A stretch of DNA of 64,000 bases from Membranipora membranacea (Eukaryota > Bryozoa > Gymnolaemata > Cheilostomatida > Membraniporidae). Both the position numbers and the translations under genes were made by a program. Below the pieces are notes generated by a model that searched no databases, had not been told where the DNA came from, and saw only the letters and a program-made list of their open reading frames with translations. The stretch covers positions 13,189,493-13,253,492 of the forward strand of contig OU612071.1 of assembly GCA_914767715.1 (NCBI GenBank), read 5' to 3'. Positions within the stretch are counted from its first letter, which is position 1. Every line of letters begins with the position of its first letter. Below, one piece after another: positions 24,610 to 36,126 of the stretch.

Positions 24610-25667
24610 CGGACGCTGATGAGATATGGAGAATTCATGTAATATATGTAATGAAGCATGGATATTCCACAACCAGCATCCATTAGCGTCTAAACTCATT
24701 CCTTGGCTATCAACCTTAAATACATTATGAAGACTACCGCCATTGTTTGGCTGAAACATGATATTATTTTATATTTGAAATAAACTCAACAAAAGATGCT
24801 GTTTCTTGGGTTACATAGGCTCACATTTTAAATTTGTCTGCATTTTTTCCGTTATAAAACACCAACGTATGTCAGCATTCACACCAGTTCTGATGTTACA
24901 CCCTCTGAACTTGCTATGAATTTGATAGCATAATACATAGAGGCACTTAGCTTATAAGTTGCCGAGGTCAATATATTGTCACGATGAGTAGCCAATATTT
25001 GTATCCCATCTACTCGACTGAAGCCCAGGGCTACCCACTTCATAACTGAATTTTTATAACACAATATTTTTAATACGAGGTGTCACTTTTTATGTAACGA
25101 GACGAGGTTTAACACTGTGTGAAAATCAATAGTCAGAATAAACAATATTCTATATATAATACTAGGGTGTTTTTGGACGTTTTTAGCAAAGTAAACATTT
25201 TTTGACGTTTTTCCTAAAGATGTATTCCGTGTAACATTTTCTGAACGGTCTAGAACACAATTTTGTAAATTAAAATGTTTTGTTTGTTTGTTTTTTGACC
25301 AATCAGAATATTAAAAAGAGAAGACAAGTTTCAACTTCTGCGAATACTTTTGGGTTTTCTAAAATCATACAGATTTCGTTGCATGTGAAAAGAGCTAACG
25401 TTGAGACTGCTACAAAGAACAAAACAACCTGAGTTCACTTTTAGCGACAGTTGAGGTTATGAAACTTTCAATTTTTGTATACCTGAGTTGCTGGCCTAGG
25501 TGAAAAACATAGTTTGGAACCCAGGATTTTACCCTGGTGTTTTGACAGTGCAAAGTTGTTTATTCAATAGCTCGATGGCATGGTGTTATTTTTTGTTCGT
25601 TTAAACATCACCAACAGCTTGTTTGTTGGGGCTCAACAAGTAAGATGTTTTGCCTATCATATAAATA
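24610..25667. other. Gene-less spacer after unit 2
   Basis: No exon or named repeat could be supported here. The DNA is AT-rich, with repeated ACGTTTTT-type motifs near 25170-25215. Confidence 0.45.
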
Positions 25668-25885
25668 TGGCCATGGCCTTACTTTGGTAGCATAACACCG
25701 GAATTAGATGGATGATCAAGCCCATTTATATCACTTCTTTAATGTTTTCAACCCTCAAATTTATTGGGCATAATTGCACCGGTATTGAAGGCAAAAACTA
25801 TGATGTTTTTGATTTCAAACAGTGACATTCGAAAGGTTTTTGATATTGGATAGGGTCACATATTTTCATCCAGTCACCAAAAATA
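25668..25885 (+). repeat. Dispersed repeat family B, copy 2
   Basis: Collinear with 20335-20547, including GGCAAAAACTATGATG and GATATTGGATAGGGTCACAT. Confidence 0.6.
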
Positions 25886-26447
25886 TTCGATGATGTCATT
25901 CATCCGGAGGCAGCCGGAAGCCGCCGCCTATCAACGATTACATTCAGCGAAAAAGAGCGATTTTCACCATCAAAAATAAAAAACACCACATATCAGTGGC
26001 TTAGGTTTGACCAAGATGTTGATTGATATTGAGCGTTGATGAGTATTGCTATTTCGAACAAACAAACAAACAACATCCCCTCATACCAACATACCAACAC
26101 ATTTTGGTTAGCAAACAGAGAAGACATGAAATTGTGGCAAATTAACTCAGCTCAGTAGTAGCTGGGTTGCAGTACTCAACAAGCTTGGGCGTATAGTTCT
26201 GCCAAAATTAATTGTGAAAGAATGACAAAGTTAAGTTGATATTCACTGTAACCACGTTCGAATATCATTATTTCAGTTTTTATATGTATCATCATGACTC
26301 TGCAAAGCTGGTGCAAAGACATTAACTTGGAAGATAAATCATGATTGTTTATAATTTTGGGAAAATGTCTTGCTGTCTCCCCAACCATTGATTACATACA
26401 ATACACTTAATAAAATTCTTCTCATGGAGCAGAAAATACTAACATAA

Positions 26448-27091
26448 CATTATGCAGTTAGAACACCCAGTACAGTTAACGGCACGGAAGTTGATTTTTG
26501 TGACAAAGTAAAATACCTTGGTGTTACTGTTGACGATAAACTCCGCTATCATGATCATGTGCAATCCATAGTGACTACTGCATCTCAACGCATGTATATT
26601 GTGAAAAAATTTGTATACTATAGCTCAAAGCCCCTTTCTCATATGTTATTCAAGAGTTTTATTGTATCCCTCATCACTTACTGTCTCCCCATACTTTTTA
26701 CAAGCATCCATGCAAGCGACAAGAAGTCCTTACGCAAAATATTTAAAGATGCCGCCAAGTTAGGGATTGAGCAGCCCGATATAGATGCTCTGGTGGCCAA
26801 CCAGATCAAGACACTTGGACTACGATACATACACGATGAAGAGCACTTTATCAATGACTTTCTAACTAAATGCCCCTCAGGTCGCTACCGCACCGTTAAA
26901 TATCGGGGTACATGGGGTAGAGACAGCTTTTTAAGACATCTCATACATACACTTAATAATATACTATTCTAAAAATCTTTTTGTACAACAGAGATCTGAT
27001 TTTTCCATGTTTTTCTTTCTTGTCAGTATTAACAACGTATTTCGTGGCAAATTTTTGTCTATGATAGTAATAAATCCATCCATCCATCCGC
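26448..27091 (+). mobile_element. 3' end of a non-LTR retrotransposon (LINE), 5'-truncated
   Basis: An open frame from 26448 to a TAA at 26970-26972 encodes the end of a LINE reverse-transcriptase protein. It has the Lys-Val-Lys-Tyr-Leu-Gly-Val motif typical of the region after the catalytic domain, then a thumb-like Lys/Leu-rich segment. About 100 bp of 3' sequence follows and ends in a short ATCC tetranucleotide tail (27074-27090). Such tails are typical of several LINE clades. The catalytic Phe-Ala-Asp-Asp region is absent, so it is a dead 5'-truncated copy. Confidence 0.8.
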
Positions 27092-27284
27092 CATCGATAT
27101 GATTGGCAATCCCTACTAGCATGAATGATATTGCCTGGTAAGTTGGCTTGTTTACAAAACTGCCAACAGTAATCAAATGCCTTCAGCGTTGAAGATTTGT
27201 ACATGACAAGCATGTGAATAGGAACTATCTATCTTTGTGAGCCCTCTAAATATGGACTGCAATGATACAATAGCTCAAATAGCT

Positions 27285-27398
27285 AAAATACATGTATTCA
27301 TATAGCTCAAAAGAAGTTGCTTGGGCACATTATATCATATCGTAAGCGTAATAATTCCAGAGTACAGTTGTAATCCGTTAATGCACTGGTGAGCAGAC
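27285..27398 (+). repeat. 114-bp direct repeat, left copy
   Basis: Matches 27726-27839 with a single difference (CTGGTGAG versus CTGATGAG). The copies are 441 bp apart and enclose about 327 bp. Confidence 0.9.
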
Positions 27399-27725
27399 GA
27401 AGCAAAAGGGCCTCAAGCCAGAAAACACTGATAACCAAGAAAGCCTAGAGAAAATTCCATCTTGTCAGGCCGGGCATTGTATTGGGGCAAGCGGTGAGAG
27501 CTTGATCTGACCCAGAGGGCAAAATCTAGTGGTGGCAAGGTTGCGACAACATATCCTGACACCTAATACCACGTGGGGTGCTGGTAGGAGGTTTTAGGTT
27601 TTTAACACGGGTTTTTGCAACCAATTTAACACATAGCTACGACGTGTTAACCCCGACCCCAGTTTAATAGGGATGAAGCAGTGTTCAATTGTCATAAATT
27701 CTTACGCACACCTTAGACATCCCTA
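27399..27725. repeat. Segment between the 114-bp repeats
   Basis: Its first 90 bp (GGGCCTCAAGCCAGAAAAC and AGAAAGCCTA motifs) recurs near 21220-21315. It is therefore a dispersed repeat, perhaps SINE-like. No coding frame. Confidence 0.5.
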
Positions 27726-27839
27726 AAAATACATGTATTCATATAGCTCAAAAGAAGTTGCTTGGGCACATTATATCATATCGTAAGCGTAATAATTCCA
27801 GAGTACAGTTGTAATCCGTTAATGCACTGATGAGCAGAC
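27726..27839 (+). repeat. 114-bp direct repeat, right copy
   Basis: Near-identical partner of 27285-27398, in the same orientation. Confidence 0.9.
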
Positions 27840-28604
27840 TGCACCGTATACAGCCGTCATATGTTTTGTTAACAAACACAATGCATGCCCATTGTAATCA
27901 TGGAGTTAACTGTAAATCCTTGTTCTTAGCAATCAAATGCTTTGTTGTGAAAGTTCGTAGGTCAATCAAGCACAACTGACCAATGACACTCGGACGCGTA
28001 GCAGTCAACCCACTAGTCGTGGGAATGCTCCGCTTCAAGAATACGAAGCTAATAAGGTCATTGACCTCAAGCGTATAGCTAATAAAATTGTGTTACTGAA
28101 GGAATACGCCATAGTGTGCCTTAGTATTTAGCCAAGCAAAACATAGCCTTTGGTCCAAGCACATTAAGATAGATATCAGCATATTGCAATTACTCCACAA
28201 TTTGAATATATATTAAACCCTAATCTAAAGATACAGTTGCATGACAAATTTTTGTCATGGTATAGATAATGATTACTAGGGTCAATTACATTACAACCAG
28301 TTAGTGCATATACTGCCAGTGTATACAACACGACTTCTATCAGTGAATTTATCACTCCAAATCCTCACAACAAAAAATATTGATATATAGATTAAAAAAC
28401 ATGTAATCAAGGTGGTTGATTTCACAGGGGATTTTGACAAAAAAGAACTCATGTTCTAAGACTGAGTGCCTTTGTACCAAGAGTTGATGTTTGAATCCTG
28501 TTGAGGTTATTAGACGCTATTTGAAAACCACAGCTAGGTTAAGTTGCAAAAAATTGAAAATTACCTTTGATTAGTGGTTGGCGTTATCATAGTTAATGTC
28601 CCAT

Positions 28605-28815
28605 AAAATTCAAGGAGTGCCAAGTTCTCAAAGAATCATGCCAAAGTTAATAGACAGCATTTGAATACCAGAACTAGGATAAAGTAGCAAAACATGTATA
28701 ATTAATGTCCCATAAAATTCAAAATTATGCTTTGAGAGCCAGCCGAGCATGTTTCCGCTCAGCAAAACATCCACCAAACCTGCCAATAGTTCTATTTCTG
28801 AATGTTTCACCAATC
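28605..28815 (-). repeat. Dispersed repeat family C, copy 1
   Basis: Collinear with 30985-31175 (AAGGAGTGCCAAGTTCTCAA, TTAATGTCC and AGTTCTATTTCTG motifs) at roughly 75-80% identity by eye. Orientation is arbitrary. Confidence 0.6.
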
Positions 28816-28831
28816 AATAGCACTATTTCAA

Positions 28832-29011
28832 CAGGGCTGTAGTCTTAGGGGACTGCCTCCCCTAGACAGCTAAATACAATAAAACACTATAATTGAACTT
28901 CCATTTGCTTGATATATGCCTCAATTTGCTCGGAGAGGAAATTACTGGTAATGTCTCAGACACGGCTCAGAGTTTTGTCTCCCCTACCATTTTTTCTAAA
29001 CTTAGGGCTTG
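28832..29011 (+). mobile_element. CAGG-family MITE, copy 8
   Basis: Starts CAGGGCTGTAGTCTTAGG and ends TTAGGGCTTG. The target duplication is not clear. The left neighbour is repeat family C. Confidence 0.7.
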
Positions 29012-29484
29012 TTTGACCCGTATAATGTTTTTTTAACCCACACATCAAATGGGCATAGTGGTACAAATGTTGAAGGCAAGAACTATGGCGTTTGTTCACA
29101 AATTTGTTTTGTGTTACTGGATAGGGTCATACATATTTTTATAGCTCTATTTAGTTTCCGAATATTTCATCCTGTTTTTCAACTGTAAGCTTCCGCCTAT
29201 CTGAGATGATCAAGAGGAAGCAGTTGACATTCATTATGCTTTTTTGGACTCACAAGGAAGTTTCCCAAAATCAAAACCATATGACCCGAACAAAATACTG
29301 GCATTCATATACTCAAAATAAGTTGCTTTAAAATGGTAAAAGATGAAGATTCTGATCTCAAAAGTTCAAACCAAAATGATTCCATTCCACTATCTGTTAC
29401 ATCAACTGTTTTTTGATATGGAATGTTTGCATTTGCCACTCCTGCTGCCAGTGGCATACATTAGCACTCACGGCCCACGGATTT

Positions 29485-29572
29485 CCGTGAGTGGCTGAAT
29501 AGCTCAGTGTGTAGAGCGTTCGCTTTATAATCACTGCTAATAAGATTGTTGTGGGTTCGAATCCCATTAAGG
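29485..29572 (+). repeat. tRNA-like sequence or SINE head
   Basis: GGCTGAATAGCTCAGTGTGT supplies a good D arm and A box, and GGTTCGAATCCC a perfect B box. The anticodon stem and acceptor stem do not pair. I therefore call it tRNA-derived rather than a tRNA gene. Confidence 0.6.
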
Positions 29573-29734
29573 TCAGTTTTTTTTTCAAATGGGTGCTTTA
29601 TAACTAGAGCATTTTTACCGTAATCTTCTACTGCTATTGAGTTGTTTTCTGAAAGTACCCAACAGCTCAGTGAGCTATTGAAATACCTCTCTGCTTGCAC
29701 TATTTTGCTACCGATATGCAAAAATTTCCGTGGT

Positions 29735-29804
29735 GGGAGGGCGCTTAAGCGCCCCTCCTACACCCTCCCCGCCACGCCTACGGCGTGTGGATTGGGCTGC
29801 GCCC
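29735..29804. repeat. GC-rich cluster of three short hairpins
   Basis: A perfect palindrome GGGCGCTTAAGCGCCC (29739-29754) is followed by CACGCC-TAC-GGCGTG and GGGC-TGC-GCCC. The island is far richer in GC than its surroundings. It sits between a tRNA-like unit and a LINE relic, so it may be part of a retroelement. Confidence 0.75.
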
Positions 29805-29873
29805 GATTATTATGCTCATCTCTGAAAAGTCAGTGAGTGAAATTTTTTAGAATATACGCCCCTGCCTGCTGCT

Positions 29874-30432
29874 ATGCTCTTGCAACATGATTGTAAAAAG
29901 CTTTCAATTTTATCTGATAGCATGTCAGCGCTACAATCCCTTCACAATCAAGTACTAGAAACTAAGACCAAACCAGACTGTATGGAAAATAAATATAAAC
30001 CAACCAAAAACTGTATAAACCAACTGGCCCGAACTAACCATCTAGACTTCTTGAAGGTGCCTTGGCACACAGTTATCATGGGTTATGAGCGGGCTGATGA
30101 ACTCCCTAACATTGTTGCAGCGCTTGACAAAATGGGTCCCAACCCTGTCCACTTTTCCTTCGAGCCACATTAAAGCCCAAACAAAGCAATGTATGCAGAG
30201 ACAGGTGCATTGTTTGCACACCCTAAACATGAAGGGCCTTTCAAAATCAAAAATTTCAAATATATGCAAACCACTTATCTCACACATAATCAACACAATC
30301 ACAGGCAAAGGGCAGTGAAGGTCGGACGGGGGAAAGATTAGCCGATGAGCCCTCATGTCTTGGTTGTGGTGCAAACCTTTATGACTATATTCAGTATGTG
30401 TACCGTTGTCCCAAATACATTAGCATTGGATA
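29874..30432 (+). pseudogene. LINE relic: RNase H-like segment and C-terminal Cys cluster
   Basis: The frame at 29874-30173 contains Ile-Leu-Ser-Asp-Ser and Ala-Leu-Gln-Ser-Leu. It later has Val-Pro-Trp-His with Glu-Arg-Ala-Asp-Glu-Leu, the pattern of RNase H domains encoded by several LINEs (usually Val-Pro-Gly-His). After frame breaks, Cys-Leu-Gly-Cys-Gly and Arg-Cys-Pro-Lys-Tyr at about 30350-30425 resemble the Cys-rich end of such proteins, with the usual His replaced. It is decayed. Confidence 0.65.
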
Positions 30433-30984
30433 GTCATCCAGGAAACCAAAATATGCATGCTGTATTATCCCCATTGATGACAATACAAGACAACTTGTTT
30501 TTAGACAATATATGTGTTAACCAACCAAGACACAGGCTTTAGTCAAAACATATGGTAGATATCAGTGAATTACATAAACCTCCAAGATCGGAATAAATTG
30601 AAACTTTATCTATAGACAAATTGTCATCTTGTTAGGTTTGAGAGCATAACTGTCGTCCATTGCTAAAACATGCACAATGGTACCAACTGGAATACCAGTA
30701 TAAGTTCTCTGAAACGACTAGGAATAGTTACAAGCAGCCAGTGTATATCTTTCCAGTGAAAGCAACATTGCATCTATAAGTTTATCTTTCACTCGAACCT
30801 CTCACTGAATAATATTTTAGCTTTACTATCGATCAAAAAGTATGTCATCCAGGCGCCTGTTTCGATAGGGGATTTGCCACCAAATAAATTACATTCTGAG
30901 ACAGAAGTTATTAGGCCAGTAGAAGGAGTCGATGGGTACATTTGTACCTGGAGTTGATGTTTGGCTATCCAGCCCCTGATTCCA

Positions 30985-31175
30985 GTCTTTAAGGAGTGCA
31001 AAGTTCTCAAACAACCATGCCAAGGTTGTAAAACAACATTTGAATAGGGTAAAGTAGCAAAAATTGTGTAGTTAATGTCCAATAAAATTTTTAAATTTTG
31101 CTTTGTGAGTCAGCCAAGCACGTCTGCCCTAAGCAAAACATCAGCCGAACCTCTCAGGAGTTCTATTTCTGGATA
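30985..31175 (-). repeat. Dispersed repeat family C, copy 2
   Basis: Partner of 28605-28815. Orientation is arbitrary. Confidence 0.6.
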
Positions 31176-31199
31176 TGCTCACTAAATTGTTTGGTATTC

Positions 31200-32050
31200 G
31201 TTTTTTTACAAAACAAATGACATCAAAGATATTCTCACTAGATCTAGAATTTATATGTAAGCTATAATGCGTAGGCACGATATGCTTTCATGTATCTTCA
31301 GCTCAAGATTAATGTCTCAAAAGCCTGCAAGATACTCAAATATTCAGCCATCCTGAAATGTTTGAATTCCACACTTTGGTAGAATTGCAAAAAAAAAGAT
31401 AGTCTTGGGTACAGGTAATGTTTTAGGAAATCCACACTCACGGTGTTGGTAAGTTAATGTGTATATTTGTATTGATACAGGAGGTAAGACATAGAAGGGT
31501 TTCTTTGCTTAGACCGAGAGCTGTAAAGAAGCTAGGAGTGGGCTATAGTGAGTAAGTGCGATATGTTTTGATGTATATTAAACCCATTATTAATCTTAAA
31601 TGTCTTCAAAGTACTAACAAATATTTATCTAATCGGCAAATCTTAAATATAACACTTTGATAAACTTGCATATATCATAAACTTGTTTACAGAAAATTCA
31701 CGCTGGAGAATTGATTTAAAGTATTTCTACAGGTCTGGGAAATTTGGCCTCATTTAATCTGTAGTTCAAAGGCTATGGTTATCAGAATCAGCACCGATTG
31801 GGCAAAAAAGTTTTCCCTCAACTGATTGTCTACATATATGAATAAGGTGAAACAATGGCATCACCCGACCTACTTTCTTGAATTAGTATGAATCAGTCTC
31901 TGCAAAGAGACTGCCAAATCGCGTAATACCTCTGAGCTTGAAGCCTCAGTGAGTCTTCAAATAGCCAAACAGACTGCAAAGGTAACAAATGGCGTATGGC
32001 AGCAATAATTTAACCATTTGATTGATGGACGGAGTAGTAAATGTGGTCAG
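31200..32050. other. Gene-less stretch
   Basis: No exon, tRNA-like unit or repeat could be supported. Confidence 0.5.
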
Positions 32051-32054
32051 AAGT

Positions 32055-32170
32055 CAGGTGTGGTCTGGCGGTTTAGGGTACAGTACTTAAAATCTTAATA
32101 TCCAGATTCGATTCCCGGCACCGTCTGTTATTTCTGAATGGCAATGGCCAGCTTCACATCCTAGCTAAGT
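32055..32170 (+). repeat. Degenerate tRNA-derived SINE, family 2-like
   Basis: GGTCTGGCGGTTTAGGGTA (A-box-like) and AGATTCGATTCCC (B box) are followed by a CACCGTCTGTTATTTCTG body. This matches the general plan of 12020-12175 in the opposite orientation. Confidence 0.55.
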
Positions 32171-32399
32171 AGATTTCTAGCTGTAGAGTAGCTGGAAGTA
32201 GGTTTTATTGCGCAAGCAGGATAAATTTCAACTTTTTAGCATTTGATGAGTGAAAACCTTTAATTGTGATTGAATGATTTGCCTCTTTGTTTGCTGTAGG
32301 AAAAGAAACTGGCAGTTGGTTCACCTCAGCTGTAGGAGGTAACGACGGCAAACGAATACTCTGTCTAACAAATGCATCCATCAACAATGAGATGAAGAA

Positions 32400-32620
32400 C
32401 AGGGCCATAGTTATGAAAAATGGTAGGGGAGGCAAATGTCTGCAGCGAGTCGGAAGCAACACCAGGAGGGGTGATGTTAGTTCCTCCCCAAACAATTTAA
32501 GGCATATAATTAGCAAATAGAAATCCCAAATGAGCTGATTCAAACATTGAATATTCGATTAACGAATATTAAGGCCATATTATTTAGCTTTCTAGGGGAG
32601 GCGGTGCTTCTTCCTTCCAT
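32400..32620 (-). mobile_element. CAGG-family MITE, copy 9, right end lost
   Basis: Starts CAGGGCCATAGTTATG and keeps the body through CTAGGGGAGGCGGTGC. The terminal CGGGCCTG is not present. Confidence 0.7.
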
Positions 32621-33078
32621 TTGGAAATTAAGGAAAAGTATTTTGGCAATTCTATTTGACTTATCCAAAAGAAAAACAACCCTATATATCACTCAATGAA
32701 ATAAGCAGATAAGTATGGCAATTATAAATCATACGCTCACATAAATCACCCTATCTTGTGCACCAGTGATATTCACTTTAACAAGACCAGCTGCTAGCAA
32801 ATTGTATATTCTACACTGGCAATTTAGGAGATTTGCCATTAGTATAACCTGCTTGACAAAAGTTTACAAGGGTCAGCTTCATTAGATTCTGAACTTGTGG
32901 ACCAATCAAAGATGAGAGATGCAGTCCAGCAGCAACCATACATAAATAGCCATGCGCTTTTCCAGGGTCAGATATGTTCCCCTCATCCATATAATATAAT
33001 ACATATATGTATATAAGCGTTTGGGGGTTGTTTTTTACAATATCAAAAATTGAGTAACAAATAGGTAATCATTTGTTG

Positions 33079-33740
33079 GTAGCCGAAGGAGAGCATGTTT
33101 ATCACTTTCATACAAGTATCTGCCATATTCTGTTCATCTCCTCTATAATATATCGGTTAGTGCAGTTTGCTCTGTCTTAACTTTCACCTGATACAGTATA
33201 TACCTGTTGAAACTTAGTCTGCTCCGCCCTAACGTGGTCTACCCCGACCTAACCTGGTGTAACTCAGCATGGCCTGGTAGAGTATTGGACGGCAATGTAT
33301 AAACCAGCGTGCATTATGATTAGCTTGTTCTTAACTTAACTTTAGCAGCCTGGTAACCAAGATTTGGCCTATTTGTTTTACCCAAGACAAATTCACATAA
33401 GATACAGTCGTCCCAAAAAGAGAATACATGTTATAATCGCAAATTCCACCTCTGTTCAAACACTGAGAAATAAAAGTGCCTTAAGGGCATGGCTTCAGCG
33501 CCAAGACCCTTGCATATAATCATAATACGATACCCACTAATTTGGGCCTGTCCATTGATAATCCTTAATAATCAGTTCTATCATGGCTTATCATTGGTTA
33601 TTATATATCAGTGGGCGTGTCTAAGTATTTATAAGATGTTGACTGTGTTGAATTCTTACCTAAGCATTGGCATAAATAATCTACTTAGAGCCAGAAAAAT
33701 TTCTAATACTTTGAAGGGTGATATTGATTTATGGTGTTTT
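33079..33740 (+). repeat. Upstream cassette of cluster unit 3
   Basis: Homologous and collinear with 21882-22745: GTAGCCGAAGGAGAGCATG, ATCTGCCATATTCTG, CCTGGTAGAGTATTGG, GCCTTAAGGGCA, TTCTATCATGGCTTATCATT. It ends about 600 bp before exon 1 of unit 3. Confidence 0.7.
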
Positions 33741-33836
33741 ATAAGTATAAAAGATACAATAACACACTCAGGCCACCATTTCTGGTTGTGGAGGCCAACT
33801 GTGCTAACTCAGTTCCAAGTCAAAACTTGATAGCAG
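33671..33836 (+). promoter_or_regulatory. Candidate promoter and noncoding first exon of unit 3
   Basis: CATAAATAAT at 33671 could be a weak TATA box. ATAGCAG|GTGAGA (donor at 33837) is conserved with unit 2. Exon 1 follows a TTTCAG acceptor about 495 bp downstream. Inference from paralogue conservation only. Confidence 0.3.
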
Positions 33837-34331
33837 GTGAGATTTTTTATTACCGGTTTATATTTCTCTAAGTTGACAATAATTGAGAGAGCTATGTTAG
33901 ATATCGATACTGATTTCAACTCATTAACTGTCATAGGCAGTACTCTTTTGGTTGTTGCATCATTAGACTACATCTGGCCATATAAGGGCAAACAAACAAA
34001 TCAGCATGACCTTAATGCTATCAAACTACCGAAGCATTATATAGCCTATGTAGCCTATTACAATTTCTAAGGCTATACATCAATGTTACCTAGAAGTGCT
34101 ACGAGTTTTTTCAGTGTAGAACCTATTGCATAAGTACTCCAGAACTAGCTGCCAGACTAGATCGCGGATTAGGCCTTCAGTAGTCTTAAATAAATTGACA
34201 GTGGCAATTGTTAAAGAAGATGTCTGCATGCACACCGAACCAACTGTGAAAATTTTTCTCTATATTATATATTGTATATGTATTTTATAGTATAGTATAT
34301 TATATGTAATGCTATTAAGTTTTATTTCAGG

Positions 34332-36126
34332 ATGAAGAGTATTATTGTCGCACTTTTGTTTGGCTGTGCTATCTTGGTAATCAGAGGTGAGAAAGTTCAA
34401 AAGAATCACTTAACAATTAATATGTATTAAAATATGCTGCACAGTTTTATGAATTAAACATTATGTTTGACAAAATATAATAATGGGGAAATAGTTTATT
34501 GCCAAAAAAGTTTTTATAAAATGGCTAATAAAATAAATTTCGAGCTCATTCTGATCTCTCCTCCCATTTTCATTTTTCACAGGGCAAAAACATGGAGGTG
34601 ATGGACAAACAGGCGGATTGATTAAAACTAGAGGTTTTGGTGAAGTGAATAACTGCCAACCTCATGAACAAAGAACTGGAAGTGGAGGACGTTTCTCTCA
34701 ACGACAGCCAGGATGTAGAAGCGTAAGGAACTCAGCTGGCTCTTTCAGGTGGGTAGACAAATGGCATATTAGCGAAAATGGATTTTTAGATCAAAATTTT
34801 TGTAAAATTTTGGAGTTGGCCCTCCTTGATTTGGAGGCCGACCTCTTGATCTGGGAGTCTACTAAAGAGCACAGTCCATATTGACTAGTATGTGTAAAAT
34901 ACGTTTGAAGTTTTGTATATGGTCCTGATTGGCTTACCGACAACATACATATTGAGGTGCAAAGATCATTTACTACTCCCTTTCATTGCTTTACCTCTAA
35001 TCAAGTGACAGTTGTGCTCAGATTATTGAAAAACCCTCCAGATGGTTGATTGTGCAGCAACAATTGACAGAAGAGAATAGAGGACTTCTCTGTAAAACAT
35101 GGCTTTCACCTTGTTTGCATACAAATTTTACCTACAGTTCACATTGCAGTCATGAAAACACCAATTTTCATGACAGTTTTTTTCTTCTAACCTCGCGGTC
35201 ACAAACTATTTTCTTCTTCACTCTACATTTGACCCATTTGACCCATTTGTTTTTACACAAGTTATCATATTGTTCTGGATTGTAGGCATGGACGTAAATT
35301 TGTGTTCATTGCACCAAATGATCGTGATCCATTATAATAGAGTTAATTTATAGAATATTTTACAGATGTTGTGCTGTTTGTCCTGTGGGTAAAAGGTTCA
35401 GTCTGACCAATGAGCGTGGAAGGTGTGACATTGTGTGCGTATCTGGATCACCAAGGCGTGGAGGAATACTTCGACGTTTCATAGGTTTGATAATGAGACC
35501 AAGACCGTGCAACCAATTCTGCTGTGACAGAATGTCATTTGGAACTGAATTTCATGAACTAGCTCCTGTAGAAGTTGTAGGTAAGAAAAATCAATTTCAC
35601 AATAAAAACAATTTCACTCAATAAGATCCTATTAAATATCAACTTATAAACTGTAGTTGTAATGTATCTTAGCAGCACATTGTAATTATGTATCATTCCT
35701 GACTGTCATGATTTGTTATCTTTGCTCAGCACATATTTACAATTTACAATTCAGGATTATGAAAGTCCAGGGCCTAGTTTAGAAAAAAATAAAGGGGAGG
35801 CAAATATCCGAGGCGAGTGCAAATCATCACCAAGAGGTGTTGTAAGCTGCTTCTCAATCAATTAGAGGCATATAATTAGCAAATGGTGATCCTAGAGGAG
35901 TTGATTCAGACATGGATTAACAATTTATAGTGATTTCGGGCCACTTTATCTAGCTATCCATGGGAGGCAGAGCTTCCCTGCATCCTCTAGAACTACAAGC
36001 CTGAGATCCTGATGCTTTAATACCCTCAGTTGTAAGCGTGTAGGTTTTTTCTTCTAAAAAATGAATGAATAATAACAAAATGTTTATTTTGCAGTTAAAG
36101 GTAAACCGAGCGATATTCTAACCTAA
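34332..36126 (+). CDS. Secreted cysteine-rich protein (cluster unit 3)
   Basis: Four coding exons, 34332-34386, 34583-34748, 35366-35580 and 36095-36126, join in phases 1, 2 and 1 to give 155 residues and a TAA. Splice sites are AGAG|GTGAGA, CACAG|GG, TTTCAG|GTGGGT, TACAG|AT, TGTAG|GTAAGA and TTGCAG|TT. Exon 1 is a signal peptide (MKSIIVALLFGCAILVIR). Exon 2 is Gly-rich and includes Cys-Gln-Pro-His-Glu-Gln. Exon 3 opens Arg-Cys-Cys, with Cys-Pro-Val-Gly-Lys and a basic stretch, and has Cys-Asn-Gln-Phe-Cys-Cys near its end. The C-terminal 30 residues, polar and extended, are absent from unit 1. The mature part has ten cysteines. AATAAA at 36611 is a possible poly(A) signal. Same strand and same architecture as units 1 and 2. 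The family is not recognised and no enzyme motif is visible. Confidence 0.82.
35768..36003 (-). mobile_element. CAGG-family MITE, copy 10
   Basis: Starts CAGGGCCTAGTTTAG and ends ACTACAAGCCTG, inside intron 3 of unit 3. No clear target duplication remains. Confidence 0.7.

Noticed and set aside
29397-29721. Minus-strand ORFs of 63 and 86 codons
   Set aside because: They are antisense readings of the tRNA-like unit at 29485-29572.
32205-32543. 112-codon minus ORF
   Set aside because: Much of it is a reading of a CAGG-family MITE (32400-32620).
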